From: RHKX01 sp041393495
Lineage (GTDB): Bacteria > Actinomycetota > Thermoleophilia > Solirubrobacterales > 70-9
Reading direction: 5' to 3'
DNA: 64,000 bases
NCBI GenBank assembly: GCA_041393495.1
Contig: JAWKKA010000005.1
Location: 1-64,000 of the forward strand
Shown here: positions 34,657 through 42,392 of the stretch, piece by piece
Numbering within the stretch: position 1 is the stretch's first letter
How the letters are laid out: each line of letters opens with the position of its first letter
Program-made: the position numbers and the translations under genes
Notes under the pieces: model-generated
What the model saw: only the letters and a program-made list of their open reading frames with translations
Told to the model about the DNA's origin: nothing
Database searches by the model: none

Positions 34657-35366
34657 CAGCCCTCCTCCAGCGCGGGGCCGAGGACCCCGAGCGCGGCGGT
34701 GATCCGCGAGCGGTTCTCCTCCTTGCCGGCCTCGAACTCGGCGACCGAGAGCGGCGCGGAGGCGATGCCGTTGGCGAGGTTGTCGACCACGCAGATCGCC
34801 GCGTAGCGGAGCCCGACCTCGCGGGCGACGATGCACTCGGACGCGATCGTCATCCCGATCACGTCCGCATGGGCGGCGATCAGCCCGATCTCGGCCGGCG
34901 TCTCGAAGCGCGGGCCGATCGCCTGCCAGTAGACGCCGCCGTCGACGAGCTCCGGCTCGATGAGCCGCCGCCAGGCCTCGAGCACCCGGCCGCGCCAGTC
35001 GGCGTCGAAGCCCGGGACCTGCTCGCCGCCGTGGCCATCGTGGATCGACAGGCCGAGGTGGAGGGCGATGAAGTCGTCCGGGCAGACGAAGCTCCCGACG
35101 CCGAGGTCGGCGCGGAGGCCGCCGACCGATCCGATCGCCAGCGCCCTGTCGCAGCCGAGCTCGGCGAGCGCTGCGAGGTTCCGCGGATGGTCGATCCGCG
35201 CCGCGGTCGTGTAGCGGTCGAAGCCGTGGCGCTGCAGCAGCACCTGCCCGTCGCGCTCGTGGACGCGGACGGTGCCGCGGTCGGTCGCGACGTCGCGTGG
35301 CTCGAATCCGGAAGCAGGCTCGCTGCCGAGGATCGAGTGCCCGCCGATCAGCGCCAGCCTTCCCAT
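34656..35366 (-). CDS. mtnP: 5'-methylthioadenosine phosphorylase
   Basis: 236 residues, a purine nucleoside phosphorylase of the MTAP family: methylthioadenosine + Pi to adenine + methylthioribose-1-phosphate. ALIGGHSILG (N-terminus), the phosphate loop NLAALAELGCDRALAIGSVG and VIGMTIASECIVAREVGLRY (about residues 165-184), with the substrate-binding Met and Glu, match the family; the conserved Asp for 6-amino purines is in CVVDNLANG. TAGGAT is 8 nt before the ATG (leaderless). MTA is the by-product of spermidine synthesis. Shorter than usual (about 260-290) at the N-terminus. Confidence 0.85.
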   Translation of the reverse strand: MGRLALIGGHSILGSEPASGFEPRDVATDRGTVRVHERDGQVLLQRHGFDRYTTAARIDHPRNLAALAELGCDRALAIGSVGGLRADLGVGSFVCPDDFIALHLGLSIHDGHGGEQVPGFDADWRGRVLEAWRRLIEPELVDGGVYWQAIGPRFETPAEIGLIAAHADVIGMTIASECIVAREVGLRYAAICVVDNLANGIASAPLSVAEFEAGKEENRSRITAALGVLGPALEEG

Positions 35367-35377
35367 CGGCGCTGATC

Positions 35378-35767
35378 CTATTGGCGCTCGAGCGCCTCGA
35401 GCCTCCGCAGCAGCTCACCGGCGCCGACGCTCGTCGCTCCGGCGGCCTTGACGGAGTTGCGAAGCCGACGATCGCCGGTGACGACGACGATCGAGCCCGG
35501 GTCGTCGTCGGCGCGCAGCCGGGCGACGATCTCACGGTCGGCGGCGTCCGGCCCGCCCGGAGCGAAGCCGACCTCGATCGCCTCCGCGGCGGCGGCGACC
35601 CGCCGGTGCGGACGGCCGTCGAAGACGACGCAGACCTCGATCCCCTCCGCGGCGGCGAGCGCGTCGAGCCGTCGCGTCAGCCCCGCCATCGCGGCCGGCC
35701 GGTCCCGCCACCACCCGTCGGGACGCGAGCCGAGCACGTTCATCCCATCGACGATCAGGCGCTCCAT
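35378..35767 (-). CDS. NYN/YacP-type (PIN-like) ribonuclease domain protein
   Basis: 129 residues. LIVDGMNVLGSRPDGWW (start) and VCVVFDGRPHRR, with a later Asp in ADREIVARL and TGDRRLRN, form the acidic metal-binding pattern of NYN/PIN-fold nucleases. Close relatives (YacP/Rae1) cleave mRNA on the ribosome; the C-terminal part that binds the ribosome in YacP is absent, so function is uncertain. ATG 35767 has TACGGT 6 nt upstream (leaderless). It lies 11 nt upstream of mtnP in the same direction, but mtnP has its own -10-like hexamer. Confidence 0.75.
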   Translation of the reverse strand: MERLIVDGMNVLGSRPDGWWRDRPAAMAGLTRRLDALAAAEGIEVCVVFDGRPHRRVAAAAEAIEVGFAPGGPDAADREIVARLRADDDPGSIVVVTGDRRLRNSVKAAGATSVGAGELLRRLEALERQ

Positions 35768-35820
35768 GCGCCGACCGTAGCGGCACCGCCGCGCCGGCAG
35801 TCAGGACGGCGGCAGCCCGC

Positions 35821-35876
35821 GGCCCGCGGCCCGGCGGCACGCAGCCCGGCGGCCCGCGGCCCGGCGGCACGCAGCC
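35821..35876. repeat. 26-bp direct repeat, two copies
   Basis: An identical 26-bp GC-rich sequence occurs at 35821-35846 and 35851-35876 (period 30), between the divergent NYN and MerR genes. Smaller imperfect copies of GCCCGGC flank it. Function unknown. Confidence 0.7.
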
Positions 35877-35888
35877 GGCAGCCCGGCA

Positions 35889-35923
35889 TGTAACACCGTC
35901 CCATGTTCCAGCGCCGCTAGGGT
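35889..35923 (+). promoter_or_regulatory. MerR-type autoregulatory promoter
   Basis: TGTAACA (35889-35895) and TGTTCCA (35904-35910) form a near-perfect inverted repeat with an 8-nt spacer, upstream of -10 TAGGGT (35918-35923); ATG 35930 is 6 nt beyond. A MerR dimer bound there would sit over the -35 region. Confidence 0.55.
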
Positions 35924-35929
35924 TGTCGA

Positions 35930-36649
35930 ATGGCAGACGCCGCCGCCGAGATGACGATCGACGAGCTCGCCCGCGCGAGCGGGATGACGGCCCGCAACAT
36001 CCGCGCCCACCAGTCCCGCGGGCTGCTCCCGGCCCCCACCGTCCGCGCCCGGACCGGCTACTACGGCCCCGAGCACCTGGCCCGGATCCGCCTGATTCAG
36101 GACATGCAGGCCGAGGGCTTCAACCTGAAGTCGATCGAGCGGCTCCTCGACATGGGCGCCGGCGGCGGCCGCGAGGCGCTCGAGTTCCAGCGGGCGCTGC
36201 TCGAGCCGTTCGGCAGCGAGGAGCCGGAGGTCGTCGACGCGGACGGGCTCGAGCAGGTCTTCGGCGACCCGCCCGACCGCAAGCTCATCGCCAAGGCCGA
36301 GAAGATCGGACTGCTGACCCCGATCGGCGATCAGACGTGGGAGGTTCCCTCGCCGACGCTGCTGCGTGCGGGCCGCGACCTGATCGAGCTCGGCATCCCG
36401 CTCGAGCACGCGCTCGCCGTCGGCGACTCGATCAACAAGCACACGACGGCGATCGCCACCGAGTTCGTGCGGCTGTTCGTCAAGGACGTCCTGACGCCGA
36501 TCCGCAAGAGCGGCGGCGCCGAGGACCTCGGCGCCGCCGGCGAGGCGGTCGAGCGGCTCCGCCCGCTCGCCTCGCAGGCCGTGATGGCGAGCTTCGGGGT
36601 CGTGATGACCCGGGCCGTCGAGCGTCAGATCGAGCGGGAGCTCGGTTAG
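35930..36649 (+). CDS. MerR-family transcriptional regulator
   Basis: 239 residues. The N-terminal winged helix has ARASGMTARNIRAHQSRGLL, LPAPTVRARTGYYGPEHLAR and IQDMQAEGFNLKSIERLLDM (residues 1-70), the complete MerR domain. The long C-terminal part is helical with no Cys metal-binding loop, so an organic ligand or protein partner is more likely. Leaderless start at ATG 35930. Convergent with the HD gene, the stop codons overlapping (TTAG). Regulon unknown; the nearby methyltransferase is a possible target. Confidence 0.85.
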   Translation: MADAAAEMTIDELARASGMTARNIRAHQSRGLLPAPTVRARTGYYGPEHLARIRLIQDMQAEGFNLKSIERLLDMGAGGGREALEFQRALLEPFGSEEPEVVDADGLEQVFGDPPDRKLIAKAEKIGLLTPIGDQTWEVPSPTLLRAGRDLIELGIPLEHALAVGDSINKHTTAIATEFVRLFVKDVLTPIRKSGGAEDLGAAGEAVERLRPLASQAVMASFGVVMTRAVERQIERELG

Positions 36650-37227
36650 CCGGGCCGGTCGGCCGGCTCGAGCCGGGGCAGCTCGTCCGCCAGCTCGGCT
36701 AGGAACGGCAGCTCGGGACGACGGCCGGCGAATAGCTCGAGCGTGTCCCAGTAATGCTCGAGCCGGTCGGGCGCCGCACGACCAGCGCCCGCCAGCAAGG
36801 CCCGCGTCCGCGCCAGCTTGTCGGCGAGGTAGATCGAAGCGGGCACCGAGCCGCCGGCGAGGACCCGGTTGCGGTGCTCCTCCTTGCGCTCCCGGTAGTC
36901 GGCGATCGCGATGTCCTCGGTGAGGGTCGCGACCCAGCCGGCCACCTGCGGGCCGAAGCCGGCAGCGACCTCGTCGATCGTCGCGGCGCCGTCCTCAACG
37001 ACATCGTGAAGGACGGCAGCGGCGACGGCGTCGTCTGCGAACCCGGCCCCGGCGACGAGCGCCGCGACGGCGGTCGGGTGCCCGATCGCGGCGCCCTCCT
37101 CGACCTCCGGACCCGCGTAGGCCCGCTCGGCGTACTCCCACGCCCGCACGACCAGCTCGCGGCCGGCGATGAAGTCGGGGGCGCTCGCCACGCGGCCGAG
37201 GATATCCGGCGGATACGCTGGTGCCAT
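36646..37227 (-). CDS. HD-domain protein, small alarmone hydrolase-like
   Basis: About 193 residues. AIGHPTAVAALVAGAGFADD and VAAAVLHDVVEDGAATIDEV (about residues 60-90) match the HD1-HD4 motifs of RelA/SpoT hydrolases; VLHDVVED is intact. There is no synthetase, TGS or ACT domain, so by size and layout it fits a stand-alone ppGpp hydrolase or a related HD phosphohydrolase. ATG 37227 is preferred; ATG 37263 would add 12 poorly conserved residues. Divergent from the methyltransferase. Confidence 0.75.
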   Translation of the reverse strand: MAPAYPPDILGRVASAPDFIAGRELVVRAWEYAERAYAGPEVEEGAAIGHPTAVAALVAGAGFADDAVAAAVLHDVVEDGAATIDEVAAGFGPQVAGWVATLTEDIAIADYRERKEEHRNRVLAGGSVPASIYLADKLARTRALLAGAGRAAPDRLEHYWDTLELFAGRRPELPFLAELADELPRLEPADRPG

Positions 37228-37328
37228 CCGCCCATGACGGCTTCGACCCTCGCTCCGATCCACCCGAACGCAGCCCGGCTGAAGCTCAGGGGCGCCCCCC
37301 GTCCCGGCCGCCCGGGCGGCCGCGAGCG

Positions 37329-38600
37329 ATGAGGGCCGGGCTCGACCCGTTCCGGCGCATCGTCCACGCGGTGCTGCGCCGGATCGAGGCCGGCTCGGTC
37401 GAGGTCGACGAGCTGTTCGCGGGCGGCGGGATGCACCGCTTCGGCCCGCCCTCGGCGCCGCTTCGGGCCCGGGTCGAGGTCCACGATCCGGCCGTCTACC
37501 GGCGCCTCGTCCAGTCGAAGAGCATCGGCCTCGGGCTCGGCTATGCGGAGCGCCGCTGGGACACCGACGATCTCCCGGAGCTGCTCCGGATCGCGGCCCG
37601 CGACGTCGGCCGCGGCGATCGGCTGCGGCGGCGGGTCGCGCCGTTGCTGCTCCCCTTCCAGCGCCTCGCGACCCTCGGGATGCTGAACACGCGGCGCGGC
37701 GCCCGCTCGAACATCGCCGCCCACTACGACCTCGGCAACGAGATGTTCGAGCTGTTCCTCGATCGCGAGGCGATGATGTACTCGTGCGCCTACTTCGAGA
37801 GCGGCGAGGAGACCCTCGAGCGCGCCCAGCACGTCCGGCTCGAGCGGATCTGCGACGCCCTCGAGCTGCGCCCCGACGACCACCTGCTCGAGATCGGCAC
37901 CGGCTGGGGCGGGATGGCCGTCCACGCCGCGTCGACGCGCGGCTGCCGGGTGACGACGACGACGATCTCGCGCGAGCAGCGCGAGTACGCCGAGGCGCGG
38001 GTGATCGCGGCGGGGCTCGAGGACCGGGTCACGGTCCTCGGCGCCGACTACCGTGACCTGCGCGGCACCTACGACAAGCTCGTCTCGCTGGAGATGATCG
38101 AGGCGGTCGGCTGGGAGTGGTTCGACGCCTACTTCCGCGACTGCGGGCGCCTGCTCGGCCCGGCCGGGCTCTTCTTCCTGCAGGCGATCGTGATCGCCGA
38201 CGGCGCCTACGAGCTCGAGAAGCGGACCCGGAGCTTCGCCAACCAGCTCGTCTTCCCCGGCGGCTGTCTGCCCTCGGTCGAGTCGATCCAGCGCTCGATC
38301 GCCGCACAGACCGACCTCCGCACCGTCTACCTCGAGGACATCTCCCCGAGCTACGTGCTCACGCTGCGCGCCTGGCGCGAGCGCTTCGAGGCCGCCGCCG
38401 AGCGGCTCGAGGAGCTCGGCTATGACGAGCGCTTCCGGCGTGTCTGGCGGTTCTACCTGGCGATCAGCGAAGCCGGCTTCGCGGAGACCCGGATCCGCGA
38501 CGTCCAGATGCTGTTCGCGAAGCCGCGCTGGAGCGGCCGGCCACGGCTCGCCACCGACCTCGCGGCCGTTCGCGACGCCGAGGTCGCGACGGGCCCCTGA
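37329..38600 (+). CDS. Cyclopropane-fatty-acyl-phospholipid synthase family methyltransferase
   Basis: 423 residues, SAM-dependent. A helical N-terminal lipid-binding region (about 1-110) is followed by NIAAHYDLGNEMFELFLDRE, MYSCAYFESGEETLERAQ, the SAM loop LLEIGTGWGGMAVHAAS (about 185) and LVSLEMIEAVGWEWFDAYF (about 240), all conserved in CFA synthases; C-terminal QAIVIADGAYELEKR and SPSYVLTLRAWRERFEAAAE also match. It adds a methylene or methyl group to unsaturated lipid chains; actinobacterial relatives may make 10-methyl branched or cyclopropane fatty acids. ATG 37329 follows AGCG rather than a good ribosome site. Confidence 0.85.
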   Translation: MRAGLDPFRRIVHAVLRRIEAGSVEVDELFAGGGMHRFGPPSAPLRARVEVHDPAVYRRLVQSKSIGLGLGYAERRWDTDDLPELLRIAARDVGRGDRLRRRVAPLLLPFQRLATLGMLNTRRGARSNIAAHYDLGNEMFELFLDREAMMYSCAYFESGEETLERAQHVRLERICDALELRPDDHLLEIGTGWGGMAVHAASTRGCRVTTTTISREQREYAEARVIAAGLEDRVTVLGADYRDLRGTYDKLVSLEMIEAVGWEWFDAYFRDCGRLLGPAGLFFLQAIVIADGAYELEKRTRSFANQLVFPGGCLPSVESIQRSIAAQTDLRTVYLEDISPSYVLTLRAWRERFEAAAERLEELGYDERFRRVWRFYLAISEAGFAETRIRDVQMLFAKPRWSGRPRLATDLAAVRDAEVATGP

Positions 38601-38714
38601 CCGTCCCCCGGCCAGGACCCCCCTGCCGGTCGGCTCGTGGACCGCACGACCGCGGGCCTCCACCCCCTGATCCTGCGTCCTCAGCCCGCGTGCCCGACGG
38701 CTAGCCTCGCAGCG

Positions 38715-39836
38715 ATGGCTCGGAGCAGCAGGACCACCTTCGCTGCCGTCGCGGTCACGGTGGCAGCGGCAGCGGCCCTGCTCGGCCTGATCGCCGGCGG
38801 CCACGGCGACGACGACGGCCCCGCCGCCAAGCCCGGCCCGCTCGCCTCGCTCTCGATCAGGCAGATCGCCGGACAGCGCCTGATCGCCGGCTTCGACGGC
38901 CCCGAGCCGCCGCCGACGCTGCTGCGGATGCTGGCCGCGGGCGAGCTCGCCGGGGTGATCCTGTTCGCGGACAACATCGCCGGCGAGCGACCGACGCGGC
39001 GGATGGCGGCGGCGCTGCAGGAGGCGGCGGCGAGGGGTCCGATCGACGACCCGCTGCTCGTCATGGTCGACCAGGAGGGCGGCGCGGTGAGCCGGATCGC
39101 CGGACCGCCGGTCGCCTCCGCTGCGGAGATGGCGCGGCGCGGCGCCGATTTCGCGGCCGCGCAGGGGCGCGCGACCGCCGCCCTGCTCCGTCGCTACGGC
39201 ATCAACGTCGACCTCGCGCCGGTCCTCGACCTCGCCCGGCCCGGCTCGGCGATCGCCGCCGAGCGCCGGAGCTTCGGCAGCGAGCCCGGTGACGTGGTCG
39301 CGATCGGCGTCGACGGCTTCGCAGCCGGCCTCCGCGACGGCGGCGTCGCCCCGACCGCGAAGCACTTCCCCGGCCTCGGGGCGGCCGCGGTCAACACCGA
39401 CTTCGACGCGCAGAGCATCCGCCTGTCGCGCGGGATGCTGCGGGCCGACGAGGAGCCCTTCGCCGCCTTCGCGGACTCCGGCGGCGAGCTGATCATGCTC
39501 GGCCTCGCCTCCTATTCCGCGTTCGGGAACGTGCCGGCGGCGCTCGATCCCGAGATCGCCGCCGGGGAGCTGCGCGGCCGGCTCGGCTACGACGGCGTGA
39601 GCATCACCGACTCGCTCGACGCCGAGGCGGCGCGTGCCTGGGGAGATCGCCGCGAGGTCGCGCTCGCCGCGGCGGACGCGGGCTCCGACCTGCTCCTCTA
39701 CGGCGACGCGCGGGTCGCCGGCGACAGCCTCGACGACCTCGCCGCCGGGCTCCGTGCCGGCGATCTCGAGCGGCCGGCCTTCCGGCGGTCGGTCGCCCGC
39801 GTCCTCGCCCTGCGCGCCGGCCTCGGCGACGGCTGA
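38715..39836 (+). CDS. Glycoside hydrolase family 3 protein, NagZ-like
   Basis: 373 residues with an N-terminal membrane anchor or signal (about residues 7-27). VDQEGGAVSRI (about 118-128), KHFPGLGAAAVNTDFD (about 215) and SITDSLDAEAARAWGDRREV (about 296, nucleophile Asp) show the GH3 beta-N-acetylhexosaminidase fold that trims peptidoglycan fragments. Canonical NagZ enzymes have HFPGHG..DSH; here the His positions are Leu and Asp, so the usual Asp/His acid-base dyad is missing. This variant is common in my knowledge of actinobacterial relatives and may use another acid. ATG 38715 is 7 nt after TAGCCT (leaderless). Confidence 0.8.
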   Translation: MARSSRTTFAAVAVTVAAAAALLGLIAGGHGDDDGPAAKPGPLASLSIRQIAGQRLIAGFDGPEPPPTLLRMLAAGELAGVILFADNIAGERPTRRMAAALQEAAARGPIDDPLLVMVDQEGGAVSRIAGPPVASAAEMARRGADFAAAQGRATAALLRRYGINVDLAPVLDLARPGSAIAAERRSFGSEPGDVVAIGVDGFAAGLRDGGVAPTAKHFPGLGAAAVNTDFDAQSIRLSRGMLRADEEPFAAFADSGGELIMLGLASYSAFGNVPAALDPEIAAGELRGRLGYDGVSITDSLDAEAARAWGDRREVALAAADAGSDLLLYGDARVAGDSLDDLAAGLRAGDLERPAFRRSVARVLALRAGLGDG

Positions 39837-40709
39837 TCAGGGAACGTCGCGGACCCGCACGCAGGTGCCGTCGGCGGTGTCACGGTTGCTGCCACCGCCG
39901 TCGCAGACGTCCTCGCCGTCACCACCGGACAGCGCGTCGACGTTGTCGCCGCCCTGCAGCAGGTCGTCGCCACCGCCGCCGAAGAGGTCGTCATCGCTCT
40001 TGCCGCCGTCGATCCGGTCGTCGCCGCCGCCGCCGCGGATGACGTCGGCGCCGATGTCGCCGAGGAGCCGCCGGTCGCCGGCCGCCGAGCCGCTGATCCG
40101 GTCGTCGCCGATGTAGCCGTCCATCTTCTTGACCGGCTCGTCCCTGGTTCGGGTCGAGAGCCGGTCGTCGTCGGCGCCGCCGAGCAGCGAGTCGAAGCCG
40201 CCCGCGACGAGGACGTCGCGATCGAAGCTGCCGTCGAGGAAGTCCCTGCCGTCGGCGACGACCACGCCGCGGCGCCTGCCGTAGCCGATCACCCGGTCGC
40301 GGCCCGCCTGGCCGTTGATGTAGTCGTTGCCGGCGCCGCCCGTGACGTAGTCGTTCTGCTCCTCGCCGTAGACCCTGTCGCGGCCCTCGTCGCCGTCGAC
40401 CCGATCGTCGCCGAGGCCACCGCAGACGACGTCGTTGCCGCCGCCCCCGTGGACGACGTCGTTGCCGCGGCCACCGTTGATGATGTCGTCCTTGGGGCCG
40501 CCGTAGATCCGGTCGTTGCCGTCGCCGCCGTTGTAGTGGTGGCGGCCGCCGCCGAGGTGGACGGTCTCCCCCTTCTTCTTGCCCTTCTCGTCGTGCTTGC
40601 GGCAGATCTTCGCGTCGGCGGGGACGTGATCGTCGGCCGCCGCCGCATCCGCGCCGAGCACGCCCGCTGCGAGCGCCAGCGCTACCACACCCGTCGTCTG
40701 CCATCTCAT
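39837..40709 (-). CDS. Secreted RTX (calcium-binding repeat) protein
   Basis: 290 residues. A Sec signal (residues 1-27, ending ADAAAA) is followed by a Lys-rich patch (KHDEKGKKKG) and then a beta-roll built of GGxGxDx(L/I/V)xGG-type nonapeptides, for example NGGDGNDRIYGGPKDDIING and GGGGDDLLQGGDNVDALSGG. Each repeat binds Ca2+ at the turns. Two Cys near each end. No type I secretion genes are near, and the Sec signal implies another route. The start overlaps the SDR stop (ATGA at 40706-40709). Probably structural; no enzymatic domain. Confidence 0.85.
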   Translation of the reverse strand: MRWQTTGVVALALAAGVLGADAAAADDHVPADAKICRKHDEKGKKKGETVHLGGGRHHYNGGDGNDRIYGGPKDDIINGGRGNDVVHGGGGNDVVCGGLGDDRVDGDEGRDRVYGEEQNDYVTGGAGNDYINGQAGRDRVIGYGRRRGVVVADGRDFLDGSFDRDVLVAGGFDSLLGGADDDRLSTRTRDEPVKKMDGYIGDDRISGSAAGDRRLLGDIGADVIRGGGGDDRIDGGKSDDDLFGGGGDDLLQGGDNVDALSGGDGEDVCDGGGSNRDTADGTCVRVRDVP

Positions 40710-41629
40710 CGGCTCGCCCGCCCCTCCGACGCGGCCGCAGCCGCATCGACGTCGCCGCCGAGGTCGTTGATCGTCGCCGTCCGCACGCTCGCCGAGCGCC
40801 CGAGGGCAGCGATCTCGTGCTCGATCTGCGGGATCCGCTCGGCCGACCCGGCCAGGAGGACCCGCTCTGCGAGGCCGCTGGTGATCAGCGTCCGCAGCCA
40901 GTAGGTCAGCGCCGCCGCCCGGGGCACGAAGACCCGGGCCCGACGCCGCTCGAAGCCATCGACGATCGCGACCGCGCAATCGCTGACCGACGTCGTCGCC
41001 CGCAGCGGCCACGGCAGCCGCGCCCGGCTCACGCGGAAGCTCGGCAGGTCGAGGTCGCTCTCGCGGACGAGGTCGGTGTCGATCCAGGAGGGGTGGATCG
41101 CGCCGACGTCGACGCCGCGGAAGCCGACCTCCTGGCGGACCGCCCGGACCAGCGACTCCGTGCCGGCCTTCGACGCCGAATAGGACGACATCGCGGCGAG
41201 CGGGGCGAACGAGGCGATCGAGCAGACGATGCCGATGTAGCCGCGGCGTTCGGCGACATGCGGCAGCGTCGCCTTGACCGTCCGATAGGCGCCGTTCAGG
41301 TTGACGTCGATCGTCCGCAGCCAGGCGTCGGCGTCGCCGGCCTCGACCGTTCCGTACGTGCCGATCCCGGCGTTGGCGAGGACCACGTCGATCCCACCGA
41401 ATCGCTCGACCGCGCTCGCCACCGCCGCCTCGACCGAGGCCATGTCGGTGACGTCGCAGCGAACGTGCAGCGCCTCGGGGCCGATCCGCGCCGCGGCCGC
41501 GGCGAGCAGCTCGGGCTCGAGCCCCGCGAGCGCGACCTTCGCGCCCCGCCGCCCGGCCTCGATCCCGACCGCAGCGCCGATCCCGCGCGCTCCGCCGGTG
41601 ATGAAGACGACCCTCTCCCGTAGATCCAT
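40706..41629 (-). CDS. Short-chain dehydrogenase/reductase
   Basis: 307 residues. VFITGGARGIGAAVGIEAGR (about residues 8-27) is the TGxxxGIG cofactor site, VLANAGIGTYG the NNAG-like motif, and SSYSASKAGTESLVR the catalytic Tyr-x3-Lys (about 152/156), preceded by Ser in VCSIASFAP. The C-terminal extension (RVSRARLPWPLRATTSVSDC) resembles SDRs annotated as lipid-related in actinobacteria. ATG 41629 follows TATCGT by 8 nt. Substrate unknown. The RTX gene follows with a 4-nt overlap. Confidence 0.87.
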   Translation of the reverse strand: MDLRERVVFITGGARGIGAAVGIEAGRRGAKVALAGLEPELLAAAAARIGPEALHVRCDVTDMASVEAAVASAVERFGGIDVVLANAGIGTYGTVEAGDADAWLRTIDVNLNGAYRTVKATLPHVAERRGYIGIVCSIASFAPLAAMSSYSASKAGTESLVRAVRQEVGFRGVDVGAIHPSWIDTDLVRESDLDLPSFRVSRARLPWPLRATTSVSDCAVAIVDGFERRRARVFVPRAAALTYWLRTLITSGLAERVLLAGSAERIPQIEHEIAALGRSASVRTATINDLGGDVDAAAAASEGRASR

Positions 41630-41702
41630 TCCGGCCCACGATAGCGGCGGCATCGCGGCCCCGGACTGCTCCGCGGAACACCCGGACACCGGAACTTCAT
41701 GT

Positions 41703-41722
41703 CGCGGTTCCGCGGAACCGCG
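41703..41722. terminator. 20-bp perfect palindrome, possible terminator
   Basis: CGCGGTTCCGCGGAACCGCG lies 4 nt beyond the stop of the membrane protein gene at 41727 and upstream of the SDR. It can form a short hairpin but has no U-run; an operator for the SDR-RTX operon is the alternative. Confidence 0.5.
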
Positions 41723-41726
41723 GCGG

Positions 41727-42329
41727 CTACTCCCTGTCCCTGTAGTCCTGCCGGCGCCGGGCGAGGCGCCAGCGCGGCAGCAGGAAGAGGACGACGAGCA
41801 CGGCGAGAACGGCGATCCCGAGCGGCCCGCGGAGCGCGTCGACGACGTCGCCGAACCGCTGCCCGATCGCCGCGAACGGCCCCTGCCCGAACGTCAGCTC
41901 GGGCGCGATCCGCTGGCCCACCTGGCTGCTCTCGCTCGTCACCGTGTAGAGGCCGTCGACCGGCGCCCGCAGCGAGCCGACGAGCTGCGTCATCCCGTCC
42001 CCGGTCGATTTCGCCTCCTCCCCGCGCGATTGGACCGTCACGTTCGCGCCGTCCGGCGCCGTCACCGAGTACTGGAGATCGTCGGGGACGACCAGCGCAA
42101 CCCCCGCATCGGGATCGACCCGCTCGGCGTAGTAGATGTCGATGTCGCCCTTCGGCAGCTCGACCTCCTGCTTGCCCGGCACCGCCACCGCCCCGAACTG
42201 CGCGGTGTCCCCCTCGAATGCCGCCAGCAGCAGATAGGCGAGCAGCCCGAGCAGGCCGACCACGATCACCGCGCCCGCGCTGATCGCCCCCCGCTCGCCC
42301 TCGATCCGCTCCCGAAAGCCTCCGCGCAC
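41727..42329 (-). CDS. Membrane protein of unknown function
   Basis: 200 residues: basic cytoplasmic N-terminus, TM helix about 18-40, an extracellular beta-rich domain (KGDIDIYYAERVDPDAGVAL; DGANVTVQSRGEEAKSTGDG) of about 115 residues, then a second TM helix (about 168-188) and a basic tail. No family recognised; the layout fits a sensor or envelope-stress protein. It is 64 nt downstream of the S8 protease gene on the same strand. Confidence 0.7.
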   Translation of the reverse strand: MRGGFRERIEGERGAISAGAVIVVGLLGLLAYLLLAAFEGDTAQFGAVAVPGKQEVELPKGDIDIYYAERVDPDAGVALVVPDDLQYSVTAPDGANVTVQSRGEEAKSTGDGMTQLVGSLRAPVDGLYTVTSESSQVGQRIAPELTFGQGPFAAIGQRFGDVVDALRGPLGIAVLAVLVVLFLLPRWRLARRRQDYRDRE

Positions 42330-42392
42330 GCCCCGATCATCGCAGCGCCGGCGGAGGGCTCGGCGGCGCCTCCGACGTTCGTCCGGCCGCCG

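Noticed and set aside
39850..40560. Dense short DNA repeats resembling a CRISPR array
   Set aside because: They are codon-level repeats of the RTX nonapeptides within one open frame, with no regular spacer pattern.
39837..41681. Long minus-strand frame combining the RTX protein with an upstream basic segment
   Set aside because: The upstream part is the SDR gene in another frame; the signal peptide of the RTX protein starts at 40709.
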